A stretch of DNA of 64,000 bases from Roseovarius indicus (GTDB taxonomy: Bacteria > Pseudomonadota > Alphaproteobacteria > Rhodobacterales > Rhodobacteraceae), in contig NZ_CP031598.1 in the NCBI RefSeq assembly GCF_008728195.1, positions 1,116,001 to 1,180,000 on the forward strand, in the 5' to 3' direction. Positions 25,777-35,679 of the stretch are shown piece after piece. How positions within the stretch are numbered: the stretch's first letter is position 1; each line of letters starts with the position of its first letter. The notes beneath the pieces were generated by a model. It worked only from the letters and a program-made list of their open reading frames with translations. It searched no databases and had not been told where the DNA came from. The position numbers and the translations under genes were made by a program.

Positions 25777-26808
25777 ATGGAAAAACCGATCTTGCTTGAT
25801 TGCCGGGGCGTCTGGAAGCTCTACGGCGCCCATGCCGAGGATACCTTCGCCCGCAACAACGGCCATCTCACGGCCGAAGACATCCGCACCCACGGCCTCG
25901 TCGGCGCCGTCCGTGACGCCAGCGTCCAGATCCGCCAGGGCGAGATCTTCGTCATCATGGGCCTGTCCGGCTCCGGCAAATCCACCCTCGTGCGTTGCCT
26001 GTCCCGCCTGATCGAACCCACCGGCGGCGAAATCCTCTTCGAGGGCCGAAACCTCCTGTCGATGTCCGACAAGGAAATGATCGAGATCCGCCGCCGCAAG
26101 ATGGGCATGGTCTTCCAGCATTTCGCCCTGCTGCCCCACCTCACCGTGCTCCAGAACGCCGCCTTTCCGCTCGAAGTGCAGGGCGTTCCCCGCGCCAAGC
26201 GCGAGGCGCGGGCCCGCGAGGTCATCGAACTCGTCGGCCTCAAGGGCCGCGAGGCCTATTACCCCCGCCAGCTTTCCGGCGGCCAGCAACAGCGCGTCGG
26301 CATCGCCCGTTCGCTCGCGGTCGAGCCCGACCTGTGGTTCCTCGACGAACCCTTCTCGGCCCTCGACCCCCTGATCCGCCGCGAGATGCAGGACGAATTC
26401 CTCCGTCTTCAGGGCATGCTGCACAAAACCATCGTCTTCATCACCCACGACTTCGACGAGGCGATCCGCCTTGCCGACCATATCGCCGTCATGAAGGATG
26501 GCGAGGTGGTGCAGGTGGCCACGCCCGAGGAACTTGTCCTCAACCCGGCCACCGACTATGTCGAGGAATTCACCCGCCACATCCCCCGCTCCAAGGTCCT
26601 GTCCCTGCGCAGCGTCATGACCCCCGGCGCCCCCTCGGGCGACACCGCGGGCGAGCTTCAGGCCGGCTTCCGGGTCGAGGCCGTCGCCGACCAGATCGAG
26701 GCCAGCGCCCTGCCGTTCACCGTCATCGACGACGACGGCAAGCCCATCGGCACCATCGGCCGGCAGGCCGTGATCGACGTTCTCATCGGCCGGAAACTCG
26801 CCTCATGA
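25777..26808 (+). CDS. Betaine-type ABC transporter ATP-binding protein
   Basis: 343 residues from ATG 25777 (GAGGA just upstream; a GTG at 25762 would add five residues). Walker [10 protein letters not shown] (62-70), the signature [14 protein letters not shown], Walker [15 protein letters not shown] and a switch His ([11 protein letters not shown]). An N-terminal insertion before Walker A ([22 protein letters not shown]) and a C-terminal CBS-like tail (about 270-343, [29 protein letters not shown]) match ProV/OpuAA-type ATPases. It energises the fused permease downstream, to which it is coupled by an ATGA overlap. Confidence 0.92.
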   Translation: MEKPILLDCRGVWKLYGAHAEDTFARNNGHLTAEDIRTHGLVGAVRDASVQIRQGEIFVIMGLSGSGKSTLVRCLSRLIEPTGGEILFEGRNLLSMSDKEMIEIRRRKMGMVFQHFALLPHLTVLQNAAFPLEVQGVPRAKREARAREVIELVGLKGREAYYPRQLSGGQQQRVGIARSLAVEPDLWFLDEPFSALDPLIRREMQDEFLRLQGMLHKTIVFITHDFDEAIRLADHIAVMKDGEVVQVATPEELVLNPATDYVEEFTRHIPRSKVLSLRSVMTPGAPSGDTAGELQAGFRVEAVADQIEASALPFTVIDDDGKPIGTIGRQAVIDVLIGRKLAS

Positions 26809-28814
26809 ACCGCCTCCACGCCTACATACCGGGGCGGAGCGGCTGGTTCTGGCTCACTCTTTTCGTCGTGACCTGGGCGCTCTCCCACTATTCGTGGGAT
26901 CTATACAAGGGGCTCGACGCCCGCTGGATCATCAAGTATCCCGCCGCCTACCTCCTCAAGGCGGAAACGGCGATCAGCCAGTTCATGCAATGGCTGGTCG
27001 AAGACGCCACGTTCGGCCTCTTCACCTTCCGCGAATTCACCCGCTTCATCGCCTGGCTGATCGAACTGCCCTACGATTTCATGCGCGACCTGCTGATCGA
27101 CGGCTTCTCCGTCGGGCTCGGCAACCAGGCGGTCGAGATAGCCCCCTCGCTCAGCTGGATCGCCGTCATCGTCACCCTCACGGCGATGGCCCATTACGCC
27201 CGCGACTGGAAGCTCGCGGCCCTCGTCGGCGGCTGTTTCCTCTACCTCGCCGTCTTCGGCCAGTGGCAAAGCGCCATGGTCACGCTGGCCTCGGTGCTGA
27301 TCGCGGTGCCCATCGGCTCGGTCGGCGGCCTGCTGTTGGGCATCCTCGCCTACCGCATGCCCGCCTTCGAGGCGATGCTCCGTCCCATCCTCGACCTGAT
27401 GCAGACCGTGCCGGTCTTCGCCTATCTCGTGCCGATCCTCTTCCTCTTCGGTTTCGGGCCCGTTGCGGCGCTGGTGGCCACCATCATCTACGCCATGCCG
27501 CCCATGGTGCGCGTCACCATCGTCGCCCTCCACGGCGTGCCCTCCGAGATCCGCGACGTCGGCGTCATGGTCGGCTGCACGAAACGCCAGATGATGTGGA
27601 AAGTGATCGTCCCCTCTGCGGCCCCGACCCTGATGGTGGGCGTCAACCAGGTCATCATGCTGACCCTCAACATGGTCATTATCGCATCGATGATCGGGGC
27701 AGGGGGGCTGGGCTTCGACGTGCTCAGCGCCCTCCGTCGGCTCGACATCGGCGGCGGCATCGAGGCGGGGCTCGCCATCGTCGTCATGGCCATCGCCCTC
27801 GATCGCCTCAGCCAGGCCTTCGCCAGCCGCACCGCCGACACCCACCCGGTCGACCCCGACCGCAACGTCGTCGCCCGCCACCCGTGGCTCGCCACCGTGC
27901 TGCTGGTCGCGATCTGCACCTACCTGATCTCCGGCATCCTCCCGGCGGTCCAGAGCTACCCCGACGCCGCCACCATCTCGACCGGCTCGATCTGGTCCGA
28001 TCTGATGGGCTACATCAACGTGCATTTCTTCGACACGTTCGAGGCGGTGAAGACCGTGTTCCTCACCTATCTCCTCCTGCCCATCAAGCGCTTCTTCACC
28101 GGCATCCCCTGGGCCTGGGGCATCATCGCCATGACCTTGATCGGCTGGCGCATGGGCGGCATCCGCCTGGCACTCCTCACCGGCGCGATGACCGCGCTCA
28201 TCGCCGCCGTCGGCCTCTGGGACAAGGCGATGATCACCGTCTACCTCTGCGGCGTCTCGGTGCTGATCGCCTCGGCCATCGGCATCCCCTTGGGCATCTT
28301 CGCCGCCCAGAACGACACCACCAACCGCGTCGTCGGCTCATTCATCGACACGCTGCAGACGCTGCCCAGCTTCGTCTACCTGATCCCCGTGGTGATGCTG
28401 TTCCGGGTCGGTGACTTCTCGGCGATGATCGCGGTGGTCCTCTACGCCATGGCGCCCGCCGTGCGTTACGCTGCACACGGAATACGCAACATCGACCCGC
28501 AACTCATCGAGGCAGGGCTCGTTTCTGGCTGTACGCCCCGCCAGGTGCTATGGCGGATCAAGCTGCCGATGGCCGTGCCCGAACTGCTGCTGGGGTTGAA
28601 TCAGACCATCATGCTGGCCCTCTCCATGCTCGTGATCACCGCGCTCGTCGGCACCCGCGACCTTGGCCAGGAGGTCTACATCGCCCTGACCAAGGCCAAT
28701 TCAGGGCAGGGCATCGTCGCAGGCCTCGCCGTCGCCTTCATCGCCATCATCGCCGACCGCACCCTCTCCGCGGCGGCAAACCGGGTACGCAAAAACATGG
28801 GGCTGGAAAGATGA
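26805..28814 (+). CDS. Betaine-type ABC transporter permease, two permease domains fused in one chain
   Basis: 669 residues, about twice the length of a ProW-type permease. There are two BPD-type permease domains. The first (about 140-350) has the ATPase-contact EAA-type loop VGVMVGCTKRQMMWKVIVPSAAP; the second (about 460-660) has AGLVSGCTPRQVLWRIKLPMAVP. Each is followed by the same pattern of GxNQxIMLxL. An extra N-terminal region of about 130 residues contains one clear membrane helix and amphipathic stretches. The two halves are clearly homologous but diverged, so one chain can form the whole membrane channel. Coupled to the ATPase upstream and the kinase downstream by ATGA overlaps. Confidence 0.9.
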   Translation: MNRLHAYIPGRSGWFWLTLFVVTWALSHYSWDLYKGLDARWIIKYPAAYLLKAETAISQFMQWLVEDATFGLFTFREFTRFIAWLIELPYDFMRDLLIDGFSVGLGNQAVEIAPSLSWIAVIVTLTAMAHYARDWKLAALVGGCFLYLAVFGQWQSAMVTLASVLIAVPIGSVGGLLLGILAYRMPAFEAMLRPILDLMQTVPVFAYLVPILFLFGFGPVAALVATIIYAMPPMVRVTIVALHGVPSEIRDVGVMVGCTKRQMMWKVIVPSAAPTLMVGVNQVIMLTLNMVIIASMIGAGGLGFDVLSALRRLDIGGGIEAGLAIVVMAIALDRLSQAFASRTADTHPVDPDRNVVARHPWLATVLLVAICTYLISGILPAVQSYPDAATISTGSIWSDLMGYINVHFFDTFEAVKTVFLTYLLLPIKRFFTGIPWAWGIIAMTLIGWRMGGIRLALLTGAMTALIAAVGLWDKAMITVYLCGVSVLIASAIGIPLGIFAAQNDTTNRVVGSFIDTLQTLPSFVYLIPVVMLFRVGDFSAMIAVVLYAMAPAVRYAAHGIRNIDPQLIEAGLVSGCTPRQVLWRIKLPMAVPELLLGLNQTIMLALSMLVITALVGTRDLGQEVYIALTKANSGQGIVAGLAVAFIAIIADRTLSAAANRVRKNMGLER

Positions 28815-29698
28815 CAACCGCAGACCAAGCCGCCCTCGACCGGGCCACCTCCCTCTCGATCTGGACCGCGCCGGAAGACGCCGTGCTGCTGGGCGGCGGG
28901 ATCACCAATTTCAACGTCGCGCTGAGCGACGGGGGCCGCCGCTACGTGGTCCGGGTCGGGCAGGATATCCTGTTGCACCAGATCATGCGCTTCAACGAAC
29001 AGACGGTGCACCGCGCGGCCGAGGCCATCGGAATCGCCCCCGCCATCCGCCATACGGAACCGGGCATTCTCGTGCTGGAATACATCGAGGCCACCACCCT
29101 CGACGAGGCCGGCGTGCGCGACGACGCCATGCTCGAACGCATCCTGCCGGTCCTGAAGAAATGCCATCGCGAGGCGCCGCTGCACCTGCGCGGGCCGGTG
29201 CTGACCTTCTGGGTCTTCCACGTCCTGCGCGATTACGCCGCCACCCTCCGCGCTGACCAGTCGCGCCACGTGCCGAAGCTCGACGACCTTCTGAAAACCG
29301 CCGAAACGCTCGAACGCGCGGTGGGGCAGGTCGATATCGTGCTCGGCCATAACGACCTCCTCGCCGCCAACTTCCTCGACGCGGGCGACAAGCTCTGGCT
29401 GCTCGACTGGGAATATGGTGGCTTCAACTCGCCGCTCTTCGACCTGGCCGGCCTCGCCTCCAACAACGAGCTCGCGCCCGCACAGGAAAACTGGCTTCTC
29501 GAAAACTATTTCGAGACCCCACTCACCGACGAGCTGAACCACCGTTATCACGCCATGAAATGCGCATCCCTCCTGCGAGAGACGATGTGGAGCATGGTTT
29601 CCGAAATCCACTCGGACATCGACTTCGACTACGCCGACTACACCGACAAGAACCTGACGCGTTTCGAATCCGCCCTGTCCGATTTCCAATCCATGTGA
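28811..29698 (+). CDS. Choline/ethanolamine-kinase-like phosphotransferase (APH fold), second copy
   Basis: 295 residues from ATG 28811 overlapping the permease stop. Motifs: GGGITNFNVALSDGGRRYVVRVG (nucleotide loop), the catalytic motif HNDLLAAN, and LLDWEYGGFNSPLFDLAGL (the metal-binding DWEYxxxNxxxxD pattern of choline kinases). It is a distant paralogue of the kinase at 21917. Translational coupling to the importer suggests it phosphorylates the imported amino-alcohol soon after entry, before the demethylase-like enzyme that follows 7 bases later. Confidence 0.87.
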   Translation: MTTADQAALDRATSLSIWTAPEDAVLLGGGITNFNVALSDGGRRYVVRVGQDILLHQIMRFNEQTVHRAAEAIGIAPAIRHTEPGILVLEYIEATTLDEAGVRDDAMLERILPVLKKCHREAPLHLRGPVLTFWVFHVLRDYAATLRADQSRHVPKLDDLLKTAETLERAVGQVDIVLGHNDLLAANFLDAGDKLWLLDWEYGGFNSPLFDLAGLASNNELAPAQENWLLENYFETPLTDELNHRYHAMKCASLLRETMWSMVSEIHSDIDFDYADYTDKNLTRFESALSDFQSM

Positions 29699-29705
29699 GG
29701 ACAAG

Positions 29706-32147
29706 ATGAGCACATTTCCGACCAGCGCCAAGGCGGTCATCATCGGCGGCGGCATCGTGGGATGCTCCACGGCCTACCACCTTGCCAAGATGGGCTGGAC
29801 AGATGTCGTCCTGCTCGAGCGCAAGAAACTGACCTCGGGCACCACCTTCCACGCGGCGGGCCTCGTGGGCCAGCTCCGTTCCAACGCGAACATCACTCAG
29901 CTGCTGGGCTATTCTGTCGACCTCTACAACAAGCTCGAGGCCGAGACCGGGCAGGCCACCGGCTGGAAAATGAACGGCGGCCTTCGCCTTGCCTGCAACG
30001 AGGAACGCTGGACCGAGGTCAAGCGCCAGGCCACCACCGCCCATTCCTTCGGCCTCGACATGCAGCTCCTGACGCCCTCCGAGGCCAAGGAACTCTGGCC
30101 GCTGATGACCACCGACGATCTCGTCGGCGCCGCCTACATGCCCACCGATGGGCAGGCCAACCCCTCCGACATCACCCTGTCGCTCGCCAAGGGCGCGCGG
30201 CAGGCCGGGGCAACCATCATCGAGGACACCAAGGTCACCCAGATCGAGCTCGAAGACGGCGTCATCAAGGGCGTCACCACCGAGAAGGGCTTTATCGAAT
30301 GCGAGAAGGTCATCCTCTGCGGTGGCCAGTGGACCCGTACCTTCGCCAAGACCGTGGGCGTCAACGTCCCCCTCGCGCCGATGGAGCACCAGTACATGGT
30401 GACCGAGCAGATCGACGGCGTCACCTCCGACATGCCCACCCTGCGCGACCCCGACCGCCTGACCTACTACAAGGAAGAGGTGGGCGGCCTCGTCATGGGC
30501 GGTTACGAGCCGAACCCCATCCCCTGGGCCGTCGACGGCATCCCCAAGGGCTTCCACTACACCCTGCTCGACTCCAATTTCGACCATTTCGAACAACTCG
30601 TCGAACTGGCGCTGGGCCGCGTGCCCGCTCTTGAAACGGCCGGTATCAAGCAGCTGGTCAACGGGCCCGAAAGTTTCACCCCCGACGGCAATTTCATCAT
30701 CGGCGAGGCGCCCGAGTTGAAGAACTTCTTCGTGGGCGCGGGCTTCAACGCCTATGGCATCGCCGCCGGCGGCGGTGCCGGCATGGCGCTCGCCGAATGG
30801 GTCGCCAAGGGAGAGCCGCCCTTCGACCTCTGGCCCGTCGACATCCGCCGCTTCGGCCGGCCCCATTTCGACACCGACTGGGTCCGCACCCGCACGGTCG
30901 AGGCCTATGGCAAGCACTACACCATGGCGTGGCCCTTCGAGGAACACAGCTCCGGCCGCCCCTGCCGCAAGTCGCCGCTCTACGACAAGCTGGCCGCCAA
31001 GGGCGCCTGCTTCGGCGAAAAGCTGGGTTGGGAACGCCCAAACTGGTTCGCCACGGATGGCGTGGAAGCCAAGGATATCTACAGTTTCGGCCGCCAGAAC
31101 TGGTTCGACACCGTGGGCGAAGAGCACAAGGCCTGCCGCGAGGCTGCCGTGGTCTTCGACCAGACCTCCTTTGCCAAGTTCACCCTCAAGGGCCCCGACG
31201 CCGAAGCCGCCCTTAGCTGGATCGCCGCCAATGACGTGGCCAAGCCGGTGGGCTCGATCATCTACACCCAGATGCTGAACGACCGCGGCGGCATCGAATG
31301 CGACCTCACCGCCGTGCGCGTCGCGAAAGACGAATACTACATCGTCACCGGCACCGGCTATGCCACGCACGATTTCGACTGGATATCGCGCAACATCCCG
31401 GAGGGGATGAACGCTCAACTGGTCGATGTCACCTCCTCCAACGCGGTCCTCTCCCTCATGGGCCCGAAAGCCCGCGACATCCTGCAATCCATCACCCGCG
31501 ACGATATCTCGAACGAGGCGTTTCCCTTCGGCACTGCCCGCATCATCGGTATCGCCGGCTGCCCGGTCCGGGCCATGCGCGTGACCTATGTCGGCGAGCT
31601 CGGCTGGGAGCTTCACCTCCCCGTCGAATATGCCACCACCGTCTATGACGCCCTGATGCAGGCGGGCCAACCCCACGGCCTCCGCGACGCCGGCTACCGT
31701 GCCATCGAAAGCCTCCGCCTCGAAAAGGGCTACCGCGCCTGGGCCTCCGACATCGGCGCCGACCACACACCGGCCGAGGCCGGCCTTGGCTGGGCCGTGA
31801 AGCTGAAGAAGAACATCGACTTCAAGGGCCGCAAGGCCGCCGAGGCCCAGCGTGACCAGGGCGTCAAGAAGATCCTCGCCTGCTTCACCACCGACCCCGA
31901 CGTCGTGCTCTCCGGCCGCGAGACCATCTACCGCGACGGCGAACGTGTCGGCTGGCTGACCAGTGGCGGTTTTGGCTACACCGTCGGCAAATCCATTGGC
32001 TATGGTTATGTCCGCGCCAACGAGGTGATCGACCGTGATCATGTTTTGAGCGGTGAGTACGAACTCGAGGTCGCAACCGACCGCGTGCCGTGCAAAGTTC
32101 AGCTCGGCCCGCTATACGACCCGAAAATGGAACGGGTGAAATGCTGA
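29706..32147 (+). CDS. FAD-dependent oxidoreductase with GcvT domain (dimethylglycine/sarcosine dehydrogenase type), second copy
   Basis: 813 residues with GAGGACAAG before ATG 29706. Architecture as in the copy at 19466: FAD motif GGGIVGCSTAYHLAK, FHAAGLVGQLRSN, AAGGGAGMALAEW, then the linker and GcvT domain (AVLSLMGPKARDIL, YVGELGWELHLP, YRAIESLRLEKGYRAWASDIGADHTPAEAGLGW). It has the same domain order and many identical short motifs, but overall the two are well diverged, so they may act on successive methyl groups. It overlaps the next gene by 7 bases. Confidence 0.88.
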   Translation: MSTFPTSAKAVIIGGGIVGCSTAYHLAKMGWTDVVLLERKKLTSGTTFHAAGLVGQLRSNANITQLLGYSVDLYNKLEAETGQATGWKMNGGLRLACNEERWTEVKRQATTAHSFGLDMQLLTPSEAKELWPLMTTDDLVGAAYMPTDGQANPSDITLSLAKGARQAGATIIEDTKVTQIELEDGVIKGVTTEKGFIECEKVILCGGQWTRTFAKTVGVNVPLAPMEHQYMVTEQIDGVTSDMPTLRDPDRLTYYKEEVGGLVMGGYEPNPIPWAVDGIPKGFHYTLLDSNFDHFEQLVELALGRVPALETAGIKQLVNGPESFTPDGNFIIGEAPELKNFFVGAGFNAYGIAAGGGAGMALAEWVAKGEPPFDLWPVDIRRFGRPHFDTDWVRTRTVEAYGKHYTMAWPFEEHSSGRPCRKSPLYDKLAAKGACFGEKLGWERPNWFATDGVEAKDIYSFGRQNWFDTVGEEHKACREAAVVFDQTSFAKFTLKGPDAEAALSWIAANDVAKPVGSIIYTQMLNDRGGIECDLTAVRVAKDEYYIVTGTGYATHDFDWISRNIPEGMNAQLVDVTSSNAVLSLMGPKARDILQSITRDDISNEAFPFGTARIIGIAGCPVRAMRVTYVGELGWELHLPVEYATTVYDALMQAGQPHGLRDAGYRAIESLRLEKGYRAWASDIGADHTPAEAGLGWAVKLKKNIDFKGRKAAEAQRDQGVKKILACFTTDPDVVLSGRETIYRDGERVGWLTSGGFGYTVGKSIGYGYVRANEVIDRDHVLSGEYELEVATDRVPCKVQLGPLYDPKMERVKC

Positions 32148-32896
32148 CAGGCGCAGCCTCCGACGATGACGACGACCTGCCAGCGGTCTCGGCCGAGCGG
32201 CTGACCGGCGCGGGGGATTGGGTCGTGATCTGCGATCACGCCTCCAACCGGATCCCCGCGCGCTACGCCGGTCTCGGCCTGTCGGAGGAGGCGCGCGCCT
32301 CCCACGCCGCCTGGGATCCGGGCGCCGCCGAGGTCACCCGCCGCCTCTCGGCCTCCATCGACGCGCCCTGCGTGCTCTCGAACGTCTCGCGCCTCGTGGT
32401 CGACTGCAACCGCGCGCCCGACGCCCCCGACATCATGCGCGGGCAATCGGAAATCTACGACATCCCCGCCAACCGGACCCTCGATCAGGCGGGCAGGGAC
32501 GAGCGGATGCGCACCGCCTACGACCCGTTCCACACCCGCCTTTCCGAGGTGATCGCGGCCCGCCCGCGTACCCCCTCGCTGATCGCGGTCCACAGCTTCA
32601 CGCCCGTCTACAATGGCATCACCCGGCCGTGGGAAATCGGTGTCCTCTTCGACGCCGACCGCCGGCTTGCCGACCACATGCTGACCCGCCTGCGCGCCCG
32701 GGGCGACCTCAATGTGGGCGAGAACGAACCCTACGCCCCCTCCGACGGGGTCTACTGGACCCTTGACCGGCACGGCACCCGCAGCGGCCTGCCGACCGTA
32801 ATGATCGAAATTCGCAACGACCTGATTTCCACCGAGGCGGACTGCACCCGCTGGGCCCGCATCCTGATGGAAGCGATAGAAGGATGGACACCATGA
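32141..32896 (+). CDS. N-formylglutamate amidohydrolase-family protein
   Basis: 251 residues from ATG 32141, overlapping the previous stop. Family pattern: VVICDHASNRIP near the N-terminus, HAAWDPGAAEVTRRLS, SRLVVDCNRAP, VHSFTPVYNG and the late TVMIEIRNDLI. HutG-type members are metal-dependent hydrolases that cleave N-formylglutamate to formate and glutamate. No histidine-utilisation genes are near. The next gene is a glutamine-synthetase-like ligase, so the true substrate may be an N-acyl or gamma-linked glutamate derivative; that is inference. Confidence 0.82.
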   Translation: MLTGAASDDDDDLPAVSAERLTGAGDWVVICDHASNRIPARYAGLGLSEEARASHAAWDPGAAEVTRRLSASIDAPCVLSNVSRLVVDCNRAPDAPDIMRGQSEIYDIPANRTLDQAGRDERMRTAYDPFHTRLSEVIAARPRTPSLIAVHSFTPVYNGITRPWEIGVLFDADRRLADHMLTRLRARGDLNVGENEPYAPSDGVYWTLDRHGTRSGLPTVMIEIRNDLISTEADCTRWARILMEAIEGWTP

Positions 32897-34254
32897 CCAC
32901 CCCCAAGACCACCGAAGAGGCCATCGCCTATGTCCGCGACAGCGGCGTGAAACACGTGAAACTCGCCGTCGTCGATGTCGACGGCGTGATGCGCGGCAAA
33001 TATGTCAGTGCGTCGAAATTCATCTCCGCCGCCGAAAAGGGCCTCGCCTTCTGCGATGTCGTCCTCGGCTGGGACAGCAACGACCAGCTCTACGACAACG
33101 TCGAGATCACCGGCTGGCACTCCGGCTACCAGGATGCCGACCTCCGCGTCCTCCCCGACAGCATGCGCCACATCCCGTTCGAGGAGAACACGCCGCTCTT
33201 CCTCTGCGAATTCGCCGGCAAATGGGAAGAGGTCTGCCCGCGCGGGGCCCTCCGCCGTGTCCTGAGCCAGGCCGAGGAAATGGGCTACGATGTCTCCGCC
33301 GCGGCCGAGTTCGAATTCTTCGTTTTCGACGAAACCCCCGACTCGGTGCGCGAAAAGAACTACCGCGACCTCAAGAACATCACGCCGGGCTTCTTCGGCT
33401 ATTCGATGCTGCGCAGCACGGTGCATTCCGATTTCTACCACGAGCTCCTGCAACTCGGCCTCGACATGGATTTCGAGATCGAGGGCCTGCACACCGAAAC
33501 CGGCCCGGGCGTACTTGAAGCGGCTCTCGCCGTCGACGGGGCGCTCTCTGCCGCCGACAAGGCCGCGATGTTCAAGACATTCGTCAAGGCGCTGGCCCAG
33601 CGGCGCGGCTGGATGGCCTCCTTCATGGCCAAGTGGTCGCCCGATTGGCCCGGCCAGTCTGGCCACCTGCATATGTCCCTGACCCGCAAGGATGGCACGT
33701 CCGTCTTCCACGACCCCGACAAACCCGACACCATGTCGGACGAGATGCGCTGGTTCATCGGCGGTCAGCAGAAGCTGATGCCCGAACTCCTCGCCATGGT
33801 CGCCTGCACGGTCAATTCCTACACCCGCCTCATCCCCGGCTTCTGGGCGCCCACCGATGCCAGCTGGGGCGTCGAGAACCGCACCTGCGCCCTTCGCGCC
33901 ATCCCCGGTTCGCCCAAGTCGCAGCGGGTCGAATACCGCATCGCCGCGGCCGACATTAACCCCTACGTCGCGCTTGCCGCCTCCATCGGCTCGGGCCTCT
34001 GGGGCATCCGCAACAAGATCGAACCCTCCGAGGCGGTCGTGGGCAGCTCCTACGACATGACCTTCCCGCCGGAACTGCAACTCCCCCGCACCCTGATGGA
34101 AGCAGCCGAGCGCCTGAAGGCCTCCGATCCGGCGCGCGAGCTTTTCGGCGATGCCTTCGTCAACCACTACGCCGCCACCCGCGAATGGGAGGAACGCGAG
34201 TTCCGCAAGGCCATCACCGACTGGGAAATGGCGCGATACTTCGAAATCATCTGA
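32893..34254 (+). CDS. Glutamine-synthetase-like amine:glutamate ligase
   Basis: 453 residues from ATG 32893 (GAAGGA 8 bases upstream, ATGA overlap with the previous stop; ATG 32884 is the alternative). GS catalytic landmarks are kept: metal-binding ExE in AAEFEFFVF, ETGPGVLEAAL, the ATP/metal His in GQSGHLHMSL, and the substrate loop PGFWAPTDASWGVENRT and RVEYRIAAADINP. The usual GPGQ is GPGV, as in GS-like enzymes that ligate amines other than ammonia (gamma-glutamyl-methylamide, -ethanolamide or -polyamine synthetases). With aldehyde and alcohol dehydrogenases downstream, it could protect the amine as a gamma-glutamyl conjugate. Confidence 0.85.
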   Translation: MTTPKTTEEAIAYVRDSGVKHVKLAVVDVDGVMRGKYVSASKFISAAEKGLAFCDVVLGWDSNDQLYDNVEITGWHSGYQDADLRVLPDSMRHIPFEENTPLFLCEFAGKWEEVCPRGALRRVLSQAEEMGYDVSAAAEFEFFVFDETPDSVREKNYRDLKNITPGFFGYSMLRSTVHSDFYHELLQLGLDMDFEIEGLHTETGPGVLEAALAVDGALSAADKAAMFKTFVKALAQRRGWMASFMAKWSPDWPGQSGHLHMSLTRKDGTSVFHDPDKPDTMSDEMRWFIGGQQKLMPELLAMVACTVNSYTRLIPGFWAPTDASWGVENRTCALRAIPGSPKSQRVEYRIAAADINPYVALAASIGSGLWGIRNKIEPSEAVVGSSYDMTFPPELQLPRTLMEAAERLKASDPARELFGDAFVNHYAATREWEEREFRKAITDWEMARYFEII

Positions 34255-34275
34255 TCTGACCAAGGGACAACTCGA

Positions 34276-35667
34276 ATGACGAAATTCACCTGCACCTCGC
34301 CGGTGGACGGAAGCGTGTACGCCGAACGCGCCGTGACCACCGATGCCGACGCCCGCACGGCCTTCGCCGCCGCGCGCCGCGCCCAGGCCGACTGGGCCGC
34401 GCTCCCCATCGCCAAACGCGCCGAATACTGCACCGCCATGGTCGATGCGATGCTCTCGATGAAAGACGAGATCGCCACCGAGCTCGCCTGGCAGATGGGC
34501 CGCCCGATCAGCCAGGGCGCCGGTGAACTCGGCGGGTTCGAGGAACGCGCCCGCCACATGATCGCCATCGCCGAAGACGCGCTTGCACCCATCGACGTCG
34601 GCCCCAAGGAAGGCTTCACCCGCGCCATCAACCGCTTGCCGCTGGGCGTCGTCTTCGTCCTCGCCCCGTGGAACTTCCCCTACCTCACTGCGGTGAACTC
34701 GATCATCCCGGCGCTCATGGCGGGTAACGCCGTCGTCCTCAAGCACGCCGAGCAGACCTTCCTTACCGGCGAACGCTTCGCCCGCGCGGCCGAAATGGCG
34801 GGCCTCCCCGACGGCCTCTTCGCCAACATCGCCGTCACCCATGACCAGACCGCCGGCCTCATCCGCGAACGCCTCGCCGACCAAGTGAACTTCACCGGCT
34901 CGGTGGGCGGAGGCGCGGCCATCGAAACCGCCGCCGCCGGCACCTTCGCCGGCGTCGGGCTGGAACTCGGCGGCAAGGATGCGGCCTATGTCCTCGCCGA
35001 TGCCGACCTCGATTTCGCCATCGAGAACCTCGCCGACGGCGCCTTTTTCAACTCGGGCCAGTCCTGTTGCGGAATCGAGCGGATCTATGTCCATGCCGAT
35101 TTGCACGACGCCTTCGTCGAAGGGCTCGCCGCTTTCGTCCAGCGCAGCTTCACCCTCGACACGCCCCTCGACCCGGCCACCAATCTCGGCCCTCTCGTCC
35201 GCACCTCCGCCGCCGACTTCGTTCGCGGCCAGATCGACGCGGCCGTTGCCGCCGGCGCCCGCGCCTGCGTCGACACCTCCGCCTTCAGCCGCGACGCAAA
35301 GGGCACGCCTTACATGGCCCCGCAGGTGCTTTCGAATGTCGATCACTCCATGTCGGTTATGACCGACGAAAGCTTCGGCCCGGTCGTGGGCATCATGAAA
35401 GTCGCCGACGACGCCGAGGCCATCCGCCTCATGAACGACAGCGAATTCGGCCTCACCGGCTCTCTCTGGTCCCGCGACCTGGCCCGCGTCGAACAACTCG
35501 CCCCTCAGGTCGAGGCCGGCACGATCTTCATGAACCGCTGCGACTACCTCGACCCGGCGCTCGCCTGGACTGGCATCCGCCACTCGGGCCGCGGCACCAC
35601 GCTCAGCCGCGTCGGCTACGAAGCCCTGACGCGCCCCAAGTCCTACCACTTCCGTCACGCAATCTGA
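34276..35667 (+). CDS. NAD(P)-dependent aldehyde dehydrogenase
   Basis: 463 residues with the ALDH superfamily set: NAD-binding GVVFVLAPWNFPYLTAVNSIIPALMAGN, the general-base Glu in VGLELGGKDAAYV, and the catalytic Cys in FNSGQSCCGIERI. There are two adjacent Cys; the first is at the family position. Length is slightly short, of the succinate-semialdehyde type. It likely oxidises the aldehyde made by the iron alcohol dehydrogenase downstream, 12 bases away in the same operon. Confidence 0.9.
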   Translation: MTKFTCTSPVDGSVYAERAVTTDADARTAFAAARRAQADWAALPIAKRAEYCTAMVDAMLSMKDEIATELAWQMGRPISQGAGELGGFEERARHMIAIAEDALAPIDVGPKEGFTRAINRLPLGVVFVLAPWNFPYLTAVNSIIPALMAGNAVVLKHAEQTFLTGERFARAAEMAGLPDGLFANIAVTHDQTAGLIRERLADQVNFTGSVGGGAAIETAAAGTFAGVGLELGGKDAAYVLADADLDFAIENLADGAFFNSGQSCCGIERIYVHADLHDAFVEGLAAFVQRSFTLDTPLDPATNLGPLVRTSAADFVRGQIDAAVAAGARACVDTSAFSRDAKGTPYMAPQVLSNVDHSMSVMTDESFGPVVGIMKVADDAEAIRLMNDSEFGLTGSLWSRDLARVEQLAPQVEAGTIFMNRCDYLDPALAWTGIRHSGRGTTLSRVGYEALTRPKSYHFRHAI

Positions 35668-35679
35668 GGCACCACGATC

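Noticed and set aside
26894..28414. Plus-strand open frame of about 500 codons inside the permease gene
   Set aside because: His/Arg/Pro-rich translation in a shifted frame with no ribosome-binding site; the permease frame has clear membrane helices.
29523..32042. Minus-strand open frame of about 839 codons antisense to the second oxidoreductase
   Set aside because: It mirrors the codon pattern of the real gene and shows no family motif; a shadow frame.
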